The notes below the pieces were generated by a model. It was not told the DNA's origin and ran no database searches. It saw only the letters and a program-made list of their open reading frames with translations. Positions 7,642 to 16,447 of a stretch of DNA of 64,000 nt are shown here, piece by piece (the first letter of the stretch is position 1; the number at the start of each line of letters is the position of its first letter). Position numbers and translations under genes: made by a program. Location of the stretch: the NCBI GenBank assembly GCA_000244995.1, contig CM001438.1:124001-188000 (forward strand), in the 5' to 3' direction. Source of the DNA: Burkholderiales bacterium JOSHI_001 (GTDB lineage: Bacteria; Pseudomonadota; Gammaproteobacteria; Burkholderiales; Burkholderiaceae_C).

Positions 7642-8901
7642 ATGACCGCACTCATCATCGGCCTGTTCATCCTGGCCGCGCTGGCGTCCATCCCCATCGC
7701 GCATGCGCTGGTGCTGGCCTCGGTGGCGGGCCTGTTCATCATCGACCGCGTGCCGGTGCACATGGCGGTGGAGCAGATGCTGGCGCAGACCCAGAGCTTC
7801 CCGCTGATCGCCATTCCCTTCTTCATGATGACCGGCGCGCTGATGGTCAGCGGCCGCCTGGGCCAGAGCCTGGTCAGCCTGCTGACCATGATGATCGGCC
7901 GTGTGCACGGCGGCCCGGCCCAGGTGGGCGTGCTGTCGTCCACCATCTTCGGCGGCGTGTCGGGCTCGGCGGTGGCGGACGCGTCGGCCATCGGCTCGAT
8001 GCTGATCCCCTGGCTGAAGAAGCTGGGCTACCCGGCGCCCTTTGCCGCCGGCACCCTGGCCGCGGCCGCCACCATCGACATCCTGATCCCGCCGTCGATC
8101 CCGATGATCGTGTATGCCCTGGTCTCGGGCGCGTCCATCGGCGCGCTGTTCGTGGCCGGCATCCTGCCCGGGCTGATGATGTGCGGCGGCTTCATGGCGG
8201 TGTGCTACGTGCAGGGCCGGCGGCGCAACTTCCCGCGCGACACCACGCCCTTCAGCTGGCCCGAGTTCGGCCGCCAGTTCATGCAGGCCGGCCCGGCGCT
8301 GGCGATGCCGGTGCTGATCATCGTCTTCCTGCGCTTCGGCATCGCCACGCCCACCGAGGTGAGCGTGATGTCCACGCTGTACGCGATGGTGGTGTCGGCG
8401 CTGGTGTACCGCGACCTGAACATCGGCAAACTGAAAACCGCCGCCATCGAGGCCGGCATCTCCACCGGCGTGGTGCTGCTCATCATCATGGCGTCCAGCG
8501 TGGTGGGCTGGATCGTCACCTACGAACAGCTGCCCGCGGCCTTCACGCTGTATGCGAAGGAAACCTTGCGCGAGCCCTGGCTCATCATCCTGGCGATGAA
8601 CCTCATCATGCTGGGCACGGCGATGTTCATCGACCTGCCGGCCGCGGTGCTGCTGCTCACACCCATGTTCGTGCCGCTGGCCGCCGCGGTGGGCATGGAC
8701 ACCATCCAGCTCGGCATCATGATGATCGTGAACCTGTCGATCGGCCTGTACCACCCGCCCATAGGCACCACGCTGTTCATCACCAGCACCATCGCCAAGG
8801 TGCGCATCGGTGATGTGGTGAAGGAGCTGATCCCCTTCTACGCCGTGGCCATCGCCCTGCTGCTGGGCTTTGCCTACCTGCCCTGGCTCACCCTGCGCTG
8901 A
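7642..8901 (+). CDS. dctM: TRAP transporter large permease (DctM)
   Basis: 419 residues and highly hydrophobic, with about 11-12 membrane segments. Typical DctM features are the FPLIAIPFFMMTGALM stretch, GGVSGSAVADASAIGSMLIP and its counterpart in the second half (NLSIGLYHPPIGTTLF), the two re-entrant motifs of the ion-coupled elevator. The ATG at 7642 is preferred to an in-frame upstream ATG at 7582 because that one lies in the intergenic repeat. Together with DctP and DctQ it forms a complete TRAP importer. Membership of the large operon is indicated by 47 bases to the next gene. Confidence 0.92.
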   Translation: MTALIIGLFILAALASIPIAHALVLASVAGLFIIDRVPVHMAVEQMLAQTQSFPLIAIPFFMMTGALMVSGRLGQSLVSLLTMMIGRVHGGPAQVGVLSSTIFGGVSGSAVADASAIGSMLIPWLKKLGYPAPFAAGTLAAAATIDILIPPSIPMIVYALVSGASIGALFVAGILPGLMMCGGFMAVCYVQGRRRNFPRDTTPFSWPEFGRQFMQAGPALAMPVLIIVFLRFGIATPTEVSVMSTLYAMVVSALVYRDLNIGKLKTAAIEAGISTGVVLLIIMASSVVGWIVTYEQLPAAFTLYAKETLREPWLIILAMNLIMLGTAMFIDLPAAVLLLTPMFVPLAAAVGMDTIQLGIMMIVNLSIGLYHPPIGTTLFITSTIAKVRIGDVVKELIPFYAVAIALLLGFAYLPWLTLR

Positions 8902-8948
8902 AGGCGCGGCCGCCCTTCCATTCCCTTTCGTTGCTGCAAGGACATTCC

Positions 8949-9794
8949 ATGCCATCCGATCTTTCCGCGCTGGCCGCCTGCGCCCGCCGCATCCGCCGCT
9001 ACGCCCTGCGCATGGGCGAGGTGCAGGGCCAGGGTTATGTGGGCCAGGCGCTCGGTTATGCCGACGTGCTGGCCGTGGCCTATGGCCAGGCCCTGAAGCT
9101 CAAGCCCGAGGACCCGAACTGGGAAGGGCGCGACCGCTTCCTGCTGTCGCACGGCCACTACGCGATCGCCCACTACGCCGCGCTGATCGAAGCCGGCATC
9201 GTGCCCGAGAGCGAGCTGGAAACCTATGGCAGCGACGACAGCCGCCTGCCGATGAGCGGCATGGCCACCTACACCCCCGGCATGGAGATGTCGGGCGGAT
9301 CGCTCGGCCAGGGCCTGGTCATCGCGGTGGGCATGGCGTTGGCGTTGAAGCACAAGGGCAACCCGGCCTTCGTCTACAACAGCATGTCCGATGGTGAACT
9401 GGACGAAGGCGCCACCTGGGAAGGCGCGATGGCCGCCGCCCACCATGGGCTGGACAACCTGATCTGCCTGGTGGACATCAACCAGCAGCAGGCCGACGGG
9501 CCCTCGGGCCGGGTGCTGGGCTTCGAGCCGCTGGCCGACAAATGGGCCGCTTTCGGCTGGCACGTGCAGCGGGTAAACGGCAACGAGCTTCCGGCCGTGC
9601 TGGCGGCCTTCGACGCCGCGCGCGCGCTGAAGGACAAGCAGCCGCGCGTCATCCTCTGCGACACGCTGATGGGCAAGGGCGTGCCCTTCCTGGAGCAGCG
9701 TGAGAAGAACCACTTCATCCGCGTGGACCCGCCCGAGTGGCAGCAGGCCCTGGCTGCGCTGGACCAGAACCACACCGAAGGAGTGTCCGCATGA
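8949..9794 (+). CDS. Transketolase, N-terminal (ThDP-binding) subunit
   Basis: 281 residues covering the first domain of transketolase only: the EGRDRFLLSHGHYAIAHYAA motif around residues 58-77, GGSLGQGL near 118, and the ThDP/Mg motif (MSDGELDEGATWEGAM then LVDINQQQADG) near 145-180. This is the split form used by some archaea and bacteria, including AptA of the apulose-4-phosphate transketolase pair. Its stop overlaps the start of the C-terminal subunit gene (ATGA), as expected for a two-subunit enzyme. In this operon it probably transfers a two-carbon ketol unit from an intermediate of the imported substrate. The specific substrate is unknown. Confidence 0.88.
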   Translation: MPSDLSALAACARRIRRYALRMGEVQGQGYVGQALGYADVLAVAYGQALKLKPEDPNWEGRDRFLLSHGHYAIAHYAALIEAGIVPESELETYGSDDSRLPMSGMATYTPGMEMSGGSLGQGLVIAVGMALALKHKGNPAFVYNSMSDGELDEGATWEGAMAAAHHGLDNLICLVDINQQQADGPSGRVLGFEPLADKWAAFGWHVQRVNGNELPAVLAAFDAARALKDKQPRVILCDTLMGKGVPFLEQREKNHFIRVDPPEWQQALAALDQNHTEGVSA

Positions 9795-10801
9795 GCGCCC
9801 CCACCGTCACCGAGAAGAAGCCGCGCCTGACCACGTCGGCCATGATCGCCTCCATCGCCAGCGAAGGGCAGCGGGTGAAGGCCGCGCCCTTCGGCAAGGC
9901 CCTGGTGGAACTGGGCGCGCAGCGCCCCGACATCGTGGGCCTGACCGCCGACCTGTCCAAGTACACCGACCTGCACCTGTTCGCCCAGGCCTACCCCGAG
10001 CGCTTCCACCAGATGGGCATGGCCGAGCAGCTGCTGCTGGGCGCGGCCGGGGGCATGGCCAAGGAAGGGCTGACGCCGTTTGCCACCACGTATGCGGTGT
10101 TCGGCACCCGGCGCGCCTACGACTTCATCCACCAGGTGATCGCCGAAGAGAACCTGGACGTGAAGATCTGCTGCGCCCTGCCGGGCCTGACCACCGGCTA
10201 CGGCCCCAGCCACCAGGCCACCGACGACCTGGCGATGATGCGGGCCATTCCCGGCCTGACCATCGTGGACCCGTGTGACGCGCTCGACACCGAACAGGCC
10301 GTGCCGCAGATCGCCGCCCACAAGGGCCCGGTGTACATGCGCCTGCTGCGCGGCCAGGTGCCGCTGGTGCTGGACGAGTACGACTACCAGTTCGAGCTGG
10401 GCAAGGCCAAGCTGCTGCGCGACGGCGCCGACGTTCTGGTGATCTCCAGCGGCATCCTGACCATGCGCGCGCTGGAAGTGGCGCAGGACCTGGCGGCCGA
10501 CCAGGTGGGCGTGGCCGTGCTGCACTGCCCCACGATCAAGCCGCTGGACGAAGCGGCCATCGTCGAAGCGGTGCGCTACCAGCACCGCCTGGTGGTGGTG
10601 GCCGAGAACCATTCGGTGGTGGGCGGCCTGGGCGAGGCCGTGGCCAGCACCCTGCTGCGCCACCGCGTGCAGCCGGCCGGCTTCCAGTTGGCCGGCCTGC
10701 CGGATGCCTTCCTGGACGCGGGTGCCCTGCCCACGCTGCATGACCGCTATGGCATCAGCCGCACGGCCTTGGCTGCGCGCATCAAGGCCTGGCTGGTGTG
10801 A
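9791..10801 (+). CDS. Transketolase, C-terminal (pyrimidine-binding) subunit
   Basis: 336 residues with the Pyr domain and the C-terminal domain of transketolase: GLTADLSKYTDLHLF, then RFHQMGMAEQLLLGAAGGMA, which holds the Glu that activates ThDP, the GYGPSHQATDDLAMMRAIPG loop, and the C-terminal ISSGILTMRALEVAQDL region. The first 20 or so residues are polar and variable. It pairs with the subunit just upstream (four-base ATGA overlap) and its own stop overlaps the start of the full-length transketolase gene (TGATG). AptB of the apulose pathway is one family member with this form; that identity is a possibility, not a call. Confidence 0.88.
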   Translation: MSAPTVTEKKPRLTTSAMIASIASEGQRVKAAPFGKALVELGAQRPDIVGLTADLSKYTDLHLFAQAYPERFHQMGMAEQLLLGAAGGMAKEGLTPFATTYAVFGTRRAYDFIHQVIAEENLDVKICCALPGLTTGYGPSHQATDDLAMMRAIPGLTIVDPCDALDTEQAVPQIAAHKGPVYMRLLRGQVPLVLDEYDYQFELGKAKLLRDGADVLVISSGILTMRALEVAQDLAADQVGVAVLHCPTIKPLDEAAIVEAVRYQHRLVVVAENHSVVGGLGEAVASTLLRHRVQPAGFQLAGLPDAFLDAGALPTLHDRYGISRTALAARIKAWLV

Positions 10802-12879
10802 TGACGACCCCTCGTCCGGCGGGTACACCGGCCAATCCCCCGAGGGGATGCGGGCCGGCTTGGGAGCGGCCCGGCGCTCGGCCCGCGGGCGCCTCGCCCG
10901 CTGATCTGGCGAACGCCATCCGCTTCCTGGCCATCGACGCCATCGTGCGCGCGGGCGAAGGCCACCAGGGCGTGCCGCTGGGCATGGCCGAGATCGCCAC
11001 CGCGCTGTACACCCGGCACCTGAAGTTCGACGCGGCCGACCCCACCTGGCCCGACCGCGACCGCGTGGTGCTGTCCAACGGCCACGGCTCCATGCTGCTG
11101 TACGCGCTGCTGCACCTGACGGGCTACGAAGCCTTTCCCATCGAACAGATCAGCAGCTTCCGCGACTTCGGTTCGCGCTGTGAAGGCCACCCCGAACGCG
11201 ACCCGGGCGCGGGCATCGAGGTCACCACCGGCCCGTTGGGCCAGGGCATTGCCAATGCCATGGGCATGGCGGTGGCCGAGGCCTGGCTGAATGCCCGTTT
11301 CGGCCCCGGCGTCATGGACCACCGCACCTACGCCTTCGTGGGCGACGGCTGCCTGCAGGAAGGCGTCGGCCAAGAGATGATTTCGCTGGCCGGCCACCTG
11401 CGCCTGGGCAAGCTCACGCTGCTGTGGGACGACAACCGCATCACCGACGACGGCAGCACCGGCCTGTCGATCAGCGAAGACGTCGCCGCGCGCTGCCGCG
11501 TGGCCGGCTGGCATGTGGTGGACGTGGATGGCCATGACTTGGACGCGGTGTCCGCCGCGCTGGATGCCGCGCGCGCCGACCCACGGCCGTCGCTGCTGGC
11601 CTGCCGCACCGTCATTGCCAAGGGCATCGCCCGCTTGCAGGGCCAGCGTGGCGGCCACAGCGCGCGGCTGTTCCCGGAAGATGCGGCCACCGCGCGTGAA
11701 CAACTGGGCTGGCCGCACCCGCCCTTCGAGCAGCCGCCCGAGGTGCTGGGGCCCTGGCGCGAAGCCGGCCGCCGCCACCGCGCCGAACGCGCGGCCTGGG
11801 CCGAGCGTGTGGCCGCGCTGCCGGCCGCGCAGCGCGCGGAGTTCCAGCGCCTCGTGGCTGGTGAATTGCCCGAAGGCTGGCGCGAGGTGCTGGCCGACCA
11901 CCGCCGCCAGGCCGCGCAGCGGGAACCGGCGGCCAGCGGCATCTTCATCTCGGCCGAGATCAACGACGCCTTGTTGGACTGCATGCCCGAACGCCTGGTG
12001 GGCTGCGCCGACCTGGAGGCGCCCACCAACCACAAGCGCCGCCTGGCCGCCTTCACCGCCGAGGACCGCCGCGGCGCCTACCTGCACTGCGGCGTGCGCG
12101 AACACCTGATGGGGGCCATGGCCAACGGCCTGGCCGCGCACGGCGGCGTGGTGCCCTTGGCCATCACCTACCTGGCCTTCAGCGACTACGAGCGGCCCGC
12201 CCTGCGCATGGCCGCGCTGATGGGCCTGCCGGTGAAGTTCGTCTTCAGCCACGACTCCATCGGCATCGGCAAGAACGGCCCCACGCACCAGCCGGTGGAA
12301 ATCCTGGCGTCGCTGCGCGCCCTGCCCAACATGCTGGTGCTGCGCCCGGCCGATGCGGTGGAAGCCGCCGAATGCTGGGAGGTCGCTTTCGAGCATGGCA
12401 GCGGGCCGTCCACGCTGGTGTTCGCGCGCCAGGCCCTGCCGCATGTGCGGGGCACCGGCACCGGCGCCAACCGCTCGCGCCGCGGCGCTTATGTGCTGGC
12501 CGAACCCGAAGGCGGGCCACGCCGCGTCACCCTGCTGGCCACCGGCTCGGAGGTGGTGCTGGCGCTGGCCGCGCGGACCACGCTGCAAGCCAGCGGCGTG
12601 CCCACCGCGGTGGTGTCCATGCCTTGCTGGGAGCTGTTCGAGGCCCAGGACAGCGCCTACCGCGCCAGCGTGCTGGGGTCCGGCCCCGGCCACGTCCGCG
12701 TGGGCTGCGAGGCCGCGGTGCGTTTCGGCTGGGACCGCTGGCTGGGCGAACACGGCGGCTTTGTCGGCATGCGCGGCTTCGGCGCTTCAGGCCCGGCCGA
12801 CACCCTGTACCGCCACTTCGGCATCACGGCCGAGGCCCTGGTGGCCGAAGCCGAGCGGCTGCTGGCCGAAGCAGGCTGA
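10801..12879 (+). CDS. tkt: Full-length transketolase, catabolic-operon copy
   Basis: 692 residues with all three transketolase domains. Cofactor and active-site elements are present: GHQGVPLGMA (usually GHPGAP), SNGHGSMLLYALLH, EGHPE, TTGPLGQGIANAMG, GDGCLQEGVGQE with WDDN (usually YDDN), GVREHLMGAMANG (usually VREF), SHDSIGIG and GPTHQPVE. These deviations from the canonical enzyme, set against the more standard CbbT at 61234-63291, suggest a specialised substrate. The first 34 residues are Pro/Gly/Arg-rich and encoded by a dispersed repeat, so the true N-terminus may start later. It follows the split transketolase with a TGATG overlap, so two different transketolases are co-expressed. Confidence 0.85.
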   Translation: MTTPRPAGTPANPPRGCGPAWERPGARPAGASPADLANAIRFLAIDAIVRAGEGHQGVPLGMAEIATALYTRHLKFDAADPTWPDRDRVVLSNGHGSMLLYALLHLTGYEAFPIEQISSFRDFGSRCEGHPERDPGAGIEVTTGPLGQGIANAMGMAVAEAWLNARFGPGVMDHRTYAFVGDGCLQEGVGQEMISLAGHLRLGKLTLLWDDNRITDDGSTGLSISEDVAARCRVAGWHVVDVDGHDLDAVSAALDAARADPRPSLLACRTVIAKGIARLQGQRGGHSARLFPEDAATAREQLGWPHPPFEQPPEVLGPWREAGRRHRAERAAWAERVAALPAAQRAEFQRLVAGELPEGWREVLADHRRQAAQREPAASGIFISAEINDALLDCMPERLVGCADLEAPTNHKRRLAAFTAEDRRGAYLHCGVREHLMGAMANGLAAHGGVVPLAITYLAFSDYERPALRMAALMGLPVKFVFSHDSIGIGKNGPTHQPVEILASLRALPNMLVLRPADAVEAAECWEVAFEHGSGPSTLVFARQALPHVRGTGTGANRSRRGAYVLAEPEGGPRRVTLLATGSEVVLALAARTTLQASGVPTAVVSMPCWELFEAQDSAYRASVLGSGPGHVRVGCEAAVRFGWDRWLGEHGGFVGMRGFGASGPADTLYRHFGITAEALVAEAERLLAEAG
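10831..10893. repeat. Second copy of the Burkholderiales-type repeat, inside the tkt 5' end
   Basis: ATCCCC-CGA-GGGGAT at 10835-10849 is followed by GCGGGCCGGCTTGGGAGCGG and further Gly/Arg/Ala-coding GC-rich sequence. The palindrome has the same architecture as the 7591-7605 copy with compensated arm changes. Here it is read in frame and supplies the atypical N-terminal residues of the transketolase, which suggests insertion of a mobile repeat at a gene start. Confidence 0.5.
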
Positions 12880-12913
12880 CCGCGGCGAGTTCCACCCGGC
12901 GCTAGGATGCGCC

Positions 12914-12941
12914 CGGCCGCGTCCTTCGGACGCTGTGGCCG
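12914..12941. other. Hairpin between tkt and the S8 protease gene
   Basis: CGGCC plus GCGTCC (12914-12924), loop TTC, GGACGC (12928-12933), a three-base bulge and GGCCG (12937-12941) make a strong stem in the 86-base gap. No U-run follows, so it may be a Rho-assisted terminator for the long upstream operon or a 5' leader structure of the protease mRNA, whose start is at 12966. Confidence 0.4.
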
Positions 12942-12965
12942 ACGCATCGCAACCGGGAGAGGCTG

Positions 12966-14795
12966 ATGAAGATTCGCATCGTCGTGCTGGCGCTGGCATT
13001 GCTGGTGGCGGGCGCCGTTCAGGCACAGGACAGGAAACGCATCGAGAAGGCAGCCGACCTGCCGCGCTTCAGCTATGCGGTGACCGGCAGCCTGGAAGCG
13101 CTGGTGCGCGACGAGGCAGCCTTTGCCGGTTTTGCCGCCAAGCTGCGGGCCGACATCGAAACGGTGCTGGCCCAGTACGACATTGCCGACAGGTCCATGC
13201 AGCGACAGCTGCTGGGCGTGCTGCTGCAGCTGGACGTGCTGGATCGCCAGGACAGCGCCGCCCTGGCCCGCGTGGAGGCCATCCGGGCGCTGGAAGACAA
13301 GCCGGCCGACAAGCTGCTGGCCGGCCTGCAGGTGCGCGCCATGGTGGGCGCGCGCCAGGCCTTGGGCCCCGACACCGGTGACGCCTACCGCGCCGAGGTG
13401 GGCCGGCGCATCGTGGCGGCGCTGCGGGCCATGCCCTACGAGGTGATTTCCAACGAGATCAAGGAAGCCAAGGCGCGCGCCGAGCGCCTGGGCGAAGCGC
13501 TGATCCTGGGGCAAGTGCGCGAAGTGCTGCAGCCCGTGGCCGACAAGACCGGGGTGCTCAGCTCCGACCTGGCGCCCGGCGTGGTGGGGGCACGCTACGC
13601 GCTGCTGAACCGCCTGCCGCTCAAGCAGACCCTGGTGGACGCCTTCGGCAGCTACCTGCAGGCCCACAAGGTGAACAAGCCCGACATCTGGGCCGCGCGC
13701 CGTGTCATCCTGGAGCCGGGGCATGCGCGCGCGCCGGTGCGCGTGGCGGTGTGGGACAGCGGCGTGGACTCGGCCCTGTTCAAGCGCCAGTTGGCGCGCG
13801 ATGCCCAGGGCCGCCCGTTGCTGATCGCCTTCGACAAGTACGCCCGGCCTTCCAGCGACGAACTGCAGGTCCTGCCCGAAGCCATGAAGTCGCGTCTGCC
13901 CACCTTGCTGGCGCGTGCCAAGGGCCTGGCCGACATGCAGTCCAACATCGACAGCCCGCAGGCGGCCGAGGTGAAGGCCTACATGTCCAACCTGAAGGCC
14001 GACGAGTTCCGCCCCGCGGTGGAAGAGCTGGGCCTGACCGGCAACTACGCCCATGGCACCCACGTGGCCGGCATCGCGCTCAAGGACAACCCCTATGCGC
14101 GCCTGCTGATCGTACGCATGGAGTTCGGCCACACCCTGATGCCCGACCCCTGCCCGTCGCCGCAGCAGGCGGCCGAGGACGCCAAGGCCATGACGGCGCA
14201 GATCGAATTCATCAAGCAGCACCAGGCGCGTGTGGTCAACATGAGCTGGGGCGGCAGCGTCAAGTCCATCGAGGACGACCTGGAGAAGTGCGACACCGCC
14301 AAGACGCCGGAGCAGCGCAAGGCGCTGGCCCGGCCGCTGTTCACCGTGATGCGCGACGCGCTGCAGCAGGGTTTTGCCAGCGCACCCGAGATCCTGTGGA
14401 TCACGGCGGCCGGCAACAGCAACCAGGACGCGTCCTTCGCCGAAGACGCGCCGGCCGACATCGTGCTGGACAACCTGCTGACCGTGGGCGCGGTGGACCG
14501 GGCCGGCGACGAAGCCTCCTTCACCAGCTACGGCCCCACGGTGAAGGTGCACGCCAACGGCTACCAGGTGGAAAGCTTCCTGCCGGGCGGCAGCCGGGTG
14601 GCGATGTCGGGCACGTCCATGGCCGCACCGCAGGTGGCCAACCTGGCGGCCAAGATGCTGGCGGTGAATTCGCGGCTCACGCCCCGGCAGCTGATCGACA
14701 TCATCGTGGCCACCGCGGACAAGACCGCCGACGGCCGGCGCACCCTGGTGCACCCGGCCAAGGCAGTGCGCGCGGCCAAGCGCAAGCTGCGTTGA
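12966..14795 (+). CDS. S8-family (subtilisin-like) serine peptidase, exported
   Basis: 609 residues. A signal peptide covers about residues 1-20. The catalytic triad is visible as Asp264 in VAVWDSGVD, His363 in AHGTHVAGI and Ser551 in MSGTSMAAPQ, with the oxyanion Asn in TAAGNSNQD near 480. About 240 residues of Ala/Leu-rich, probably helical sequence precede Asp264, longer than a normal propeptide, and about 100 residues separate Asp from His. It is predicted to be a periplasmic or secreted protease whose N-terminal region may be a chaperone or regulatory domain. It starts 86 bases after tkt and is convergent with terC (11-base gap), so it probably has its own promoter. Confidence 0.9.
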   Translation: MKIRIVVLALALLVAGAVQAQDRKRIEKAADLPRFSYAVTGSLEALVRDEAAFAGFAAKLRADIETVLAQYDIADRSMQRQLLGVLLQLDVLDRQDSAALARVEAIRALEDKPADKLLAGLQVRAMVGARQALGPDTGDAYRAEVGRRIVAALRAMPYEVISNEIKEAKARAERLGEALILGQVREVLQPVADKTGVLSSDLAPGVVGARYALLNRLPLKQTLVDAFGSYLQAHKVNKPDIWAARRVILEPGHARAPVRVAVWDSGVDSALFKRQLARDAQGRPLLIAFDKYARPSSDELQVLPEAMKSRLPTLLARAKGLADMQSNIDSPQAAEVKAYMSNLKADEFRPAVEELGLTGNYAHGTHVAGIALKDNPYARLLIVRMEFGHTLMPDPCPSPQQAAEDAKAMTAQIEFIKQHQARVVNMSWGGSVKSIEDDLEKCDTAKTPEQRKALARPLFTVMRDALQQGFASAPEILWITAAGNSNQDASFAEDAPADIVLDNLLTVGAVDRAGDEASFTSYGPTVKVHANGYQVESFLPGGSRVAMSGTSMAAPQVANLAAKMLAVNSRLTPRQLIDIIVATADKTADGRRTLVHPAKAVRAAKRKLR

Positions 14796-14806
14796 CCGTG
14801 GGGCGT

Positions 14807-15814
14807 TCAGCCTTCGGCGCGCGGCAGCCCGGCCGGCGCCGTCGGCAGGGCCCGGGTCTTCCACAGCGAATACAGCACACCCGCCGTGATCAGCCCGAAG
14901 GTGACCGACAGCGACACCGACGCGGGCAGCTTGCCGATGAAGCCGTGGGCGAAGATCTTGCCGCCGATGAACACCAGCACCGCGGCCAGGGCGTACTTCA
15001 GGTACTCGAAGCGGTGCACCATGGCGGCCAGCGCGAAGTACAGCGCGCGCAGCCCCAGGATGGCGAAGATGTTGCTGGTGTAGACGATGAAGGGGTCGGT
15101 GGTGATGGCGAAGATGGCCGGCACCGAGTCCACCGCGAACACCAGGTCCACGAACTCCACCATGCACAGCGCCAGGAACAGCGGCGTCACCCAGCGTTGC
15201 AGGCGACCGGTGGCGGGGTCGGGGCGCTGCACGAAGAAGGCCTTGCCTTCCAGGCCCTCGGTCACGCGCAGGTGCTTGCGCAACCACTTCAGCGCCGCGC
15301 TGTTCTGCACGTCGAAGCCATGGCCGCTGGCGCGCCACATCTTGATGCCGGTGGCCACCAGGAAGGCGCCGAACAGGTACAGCACCCAGGAAAATTCGCT
15401 CACCAGCGCCGCGCCCAGGCCGATCATCACGGCGCGCAGCACGATCACGCCCAGGATGCCCCAGAACAGCACCCGGTGCTGCAGCGCGCGCGGAATGGCG
15501 AAGGCGGTGAAGATCATCGCGATGACGAACACGTTGTCCATCGACAGCGACTTTTCGATCAGGAAGCCGGTGAAGAATTCGGTGCCGCGTTCGGCACCGA
15601 ATTCCATGGCCACCCAGCTGCCGAAGACCACCGCCACGCCGATGTAGCCGGCCGACAGCAGCAGGCTTTCCCGCACCCCGATCTCGCGCTGGCCCCGGTG
15701 CAGCACGCCCAGGTCCAGCGCCAGCAGGGTGAGCACGATGCCGCCGAACGCGGCCCAGGCCCACAAGGCGGTGCCGGCCAGCGGGGTGTTCAGCCAGGGA
15801 AGGAAGTCGGTCAC
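14807..15814 (-). CDS. TerC-family membrane protein
   Basis: 335 residues with about eight or nine membrane segments and the TerC hallmarks: LLALDLGVLHR near residue 30, the metal-site sequence SMDNVFVIAMIF near 91 with Asp and Asn, and the second-half counterpart EFVDLVFAVDSVPAI near 216. Family members, such as Alx, are linked to metal-ion (Mn) export and to pH or tellurite resistance. The start is preceded by only 47 bases up to the stop of the TerB-like gene, so the pair probably forms an operon; that short gap leaves no room for the yybP-ykoY riboswitch often found before this family. Confidence 0.9.
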   Translation of the reverse strand: MTDFLPWLNTPLAGTALWAWAAFGGIVLTLLALDLGVLHRGQREIGVRESLLLSAGYIGVAVVFGSWVAMEFGAERGTEFFTGFLIEKSLSMDNVFVIAMIFTAFAIPRALQHRVLFWGILGVIVLRAVMIGLGAALVSEFSWVLYLFGAFLVATGIKMWRASGHGFDVQNSAALKWLRKHLRVTEGLEGKAFFVQRPDPATGRLQRWVTPLFLALCMVEFVDLVFAVDSVPAIFAITTDPFIVYTSNIFAILGLRALYFALAAMVHRFEYLKYALAAVLVFIGGKIFAHGFIGKLPASVSLSVTFGLITAGVLYSLWKTRALPTAPAGLPRAEG

Positions 15815-15861
15815 GAGATGGGCTCCGGGCAGGGGTTCAGGTCAGGCAGGTCGGGGGCGCT

Positions 15862-16341
15862 TCAACCCAGCGCGTGGGCGCTGTTCAGGTGGCGCGTGGC
15901 GCGGTGGCCGGACGACTGCGCGCCCATGTCGTGCCGCACCAGCGCCGTCACCGGCGGCTGCACGCCCCAGCGCTCCAGCGCGGCGTCGATCACCACCGAC
16001 TCGCCGTCGGCCAGGTGCCCGTCGGCGGACACGATGGCAAAGCACAGCTGCAGCACGGTCCAGCGCAGCGCGGGGTCGCTCACCTCGTCGAGCAACAGGC
16101 CCAGGGTCTGCTCGTCCAGCCGCGCGCTGCCGTGGAAGGCCAGGTCGGCGTGGTGCATCAGGTCTTCGCAGGTGCTGTGCAACACCGCGTGCAGTTCCTC
16201 GCGTTCCAGGCCCAGCTGGCGGTGGGCCTGCAGGGCGTCCAGGTGCTCGATCTCGGCCTTGGACACGTGGCCGTCGGACACCAGGGCCAGCGCCAGGATG
16301 CGGGCGGCGGCGGCGGGGCTGTTGGTGGGGTGATTGCGCAT
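15862..16341 (-). CDS. TerB-like protein
   Basis: 159 residues, all-helical and soluble. The pattern of ILALALVSDGHVSKAEIEHL near the N-terminus and CFAIVSADGHLADGESVVI near residue 110 shows the duplicated acidic DGxxxxxE metal-binding helices of TerB-type tellurite-resistance proteins. An upstream in-frame ATG at 16416 would add a non-homologous segment running into the divergent control region, so 16341 is preferred. It is upstream of and probably co-transcribed with terC, and is divergent from the NhaR-type gene. Confidence 0.75.
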   Translation of the reverse strand: MRNHPTNSPAAAARILALALVSDGHVSKAEIEHLDALQAHRQLGLEREELHAVLHSTCEDLMHHADLAFHGSARLDEQTLGLLLDEVSDPALRWTVLQLCFAIVSADGHLADGESVVIDAALERWGVQPPVTALVRHDMGAQSSGHRATRHLNSAHALG

Positions 16342-16418
16342 GGTTCGGCTCCTTGCCGGTGGGTGGATGGGCAGGGTGAACGATAGGGTGGCAATGGCGC
16401 GCAAAAAAGCAGACAATC

Positions 16419-16431
16419 AGTGATATTCACT
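16419..16431. promoter_or_regulatory. Dyad before the NhaR-type gene
   Basis: AGTGA-TAT-TCACT lies 17 bases before the regulator start at 16448 in an unusually AT-rich stretch (GCAAAAAAGC to CGTAAAAAAC). It is within the 106-base region shared with the divergent TerB-TerC operon and is a candidate autoregulatory operator. Confidence 0.4.
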
Positions 16432-16447
16432 TCGTAAAAAACGGAAC

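Noticed and set aside
6886-8955. 689-codon open frame on the minus strand opposite the TRAP genes
   Set aside because: Its translation is His/Gln/Gly/Arg-rich low-complexity sequence typical of antisense frames in GC-rich genes; the plus-strand DctQ and DctM are unmistakable.
12657-15764. 1035-codon open frame on the minus strand across the S8 protease and terC
   Set aside because: It crosses several well-supported genes in other frames and has no recognisable domain; it exists because high GC removes stop codons.
15815-15861. Possible yybP-ykoY manganese riboswitch before terC
   Set aside because: Only 47 bases separate terC from the TerB-like gene, too short for that riboswitch, and no matching core was seen.
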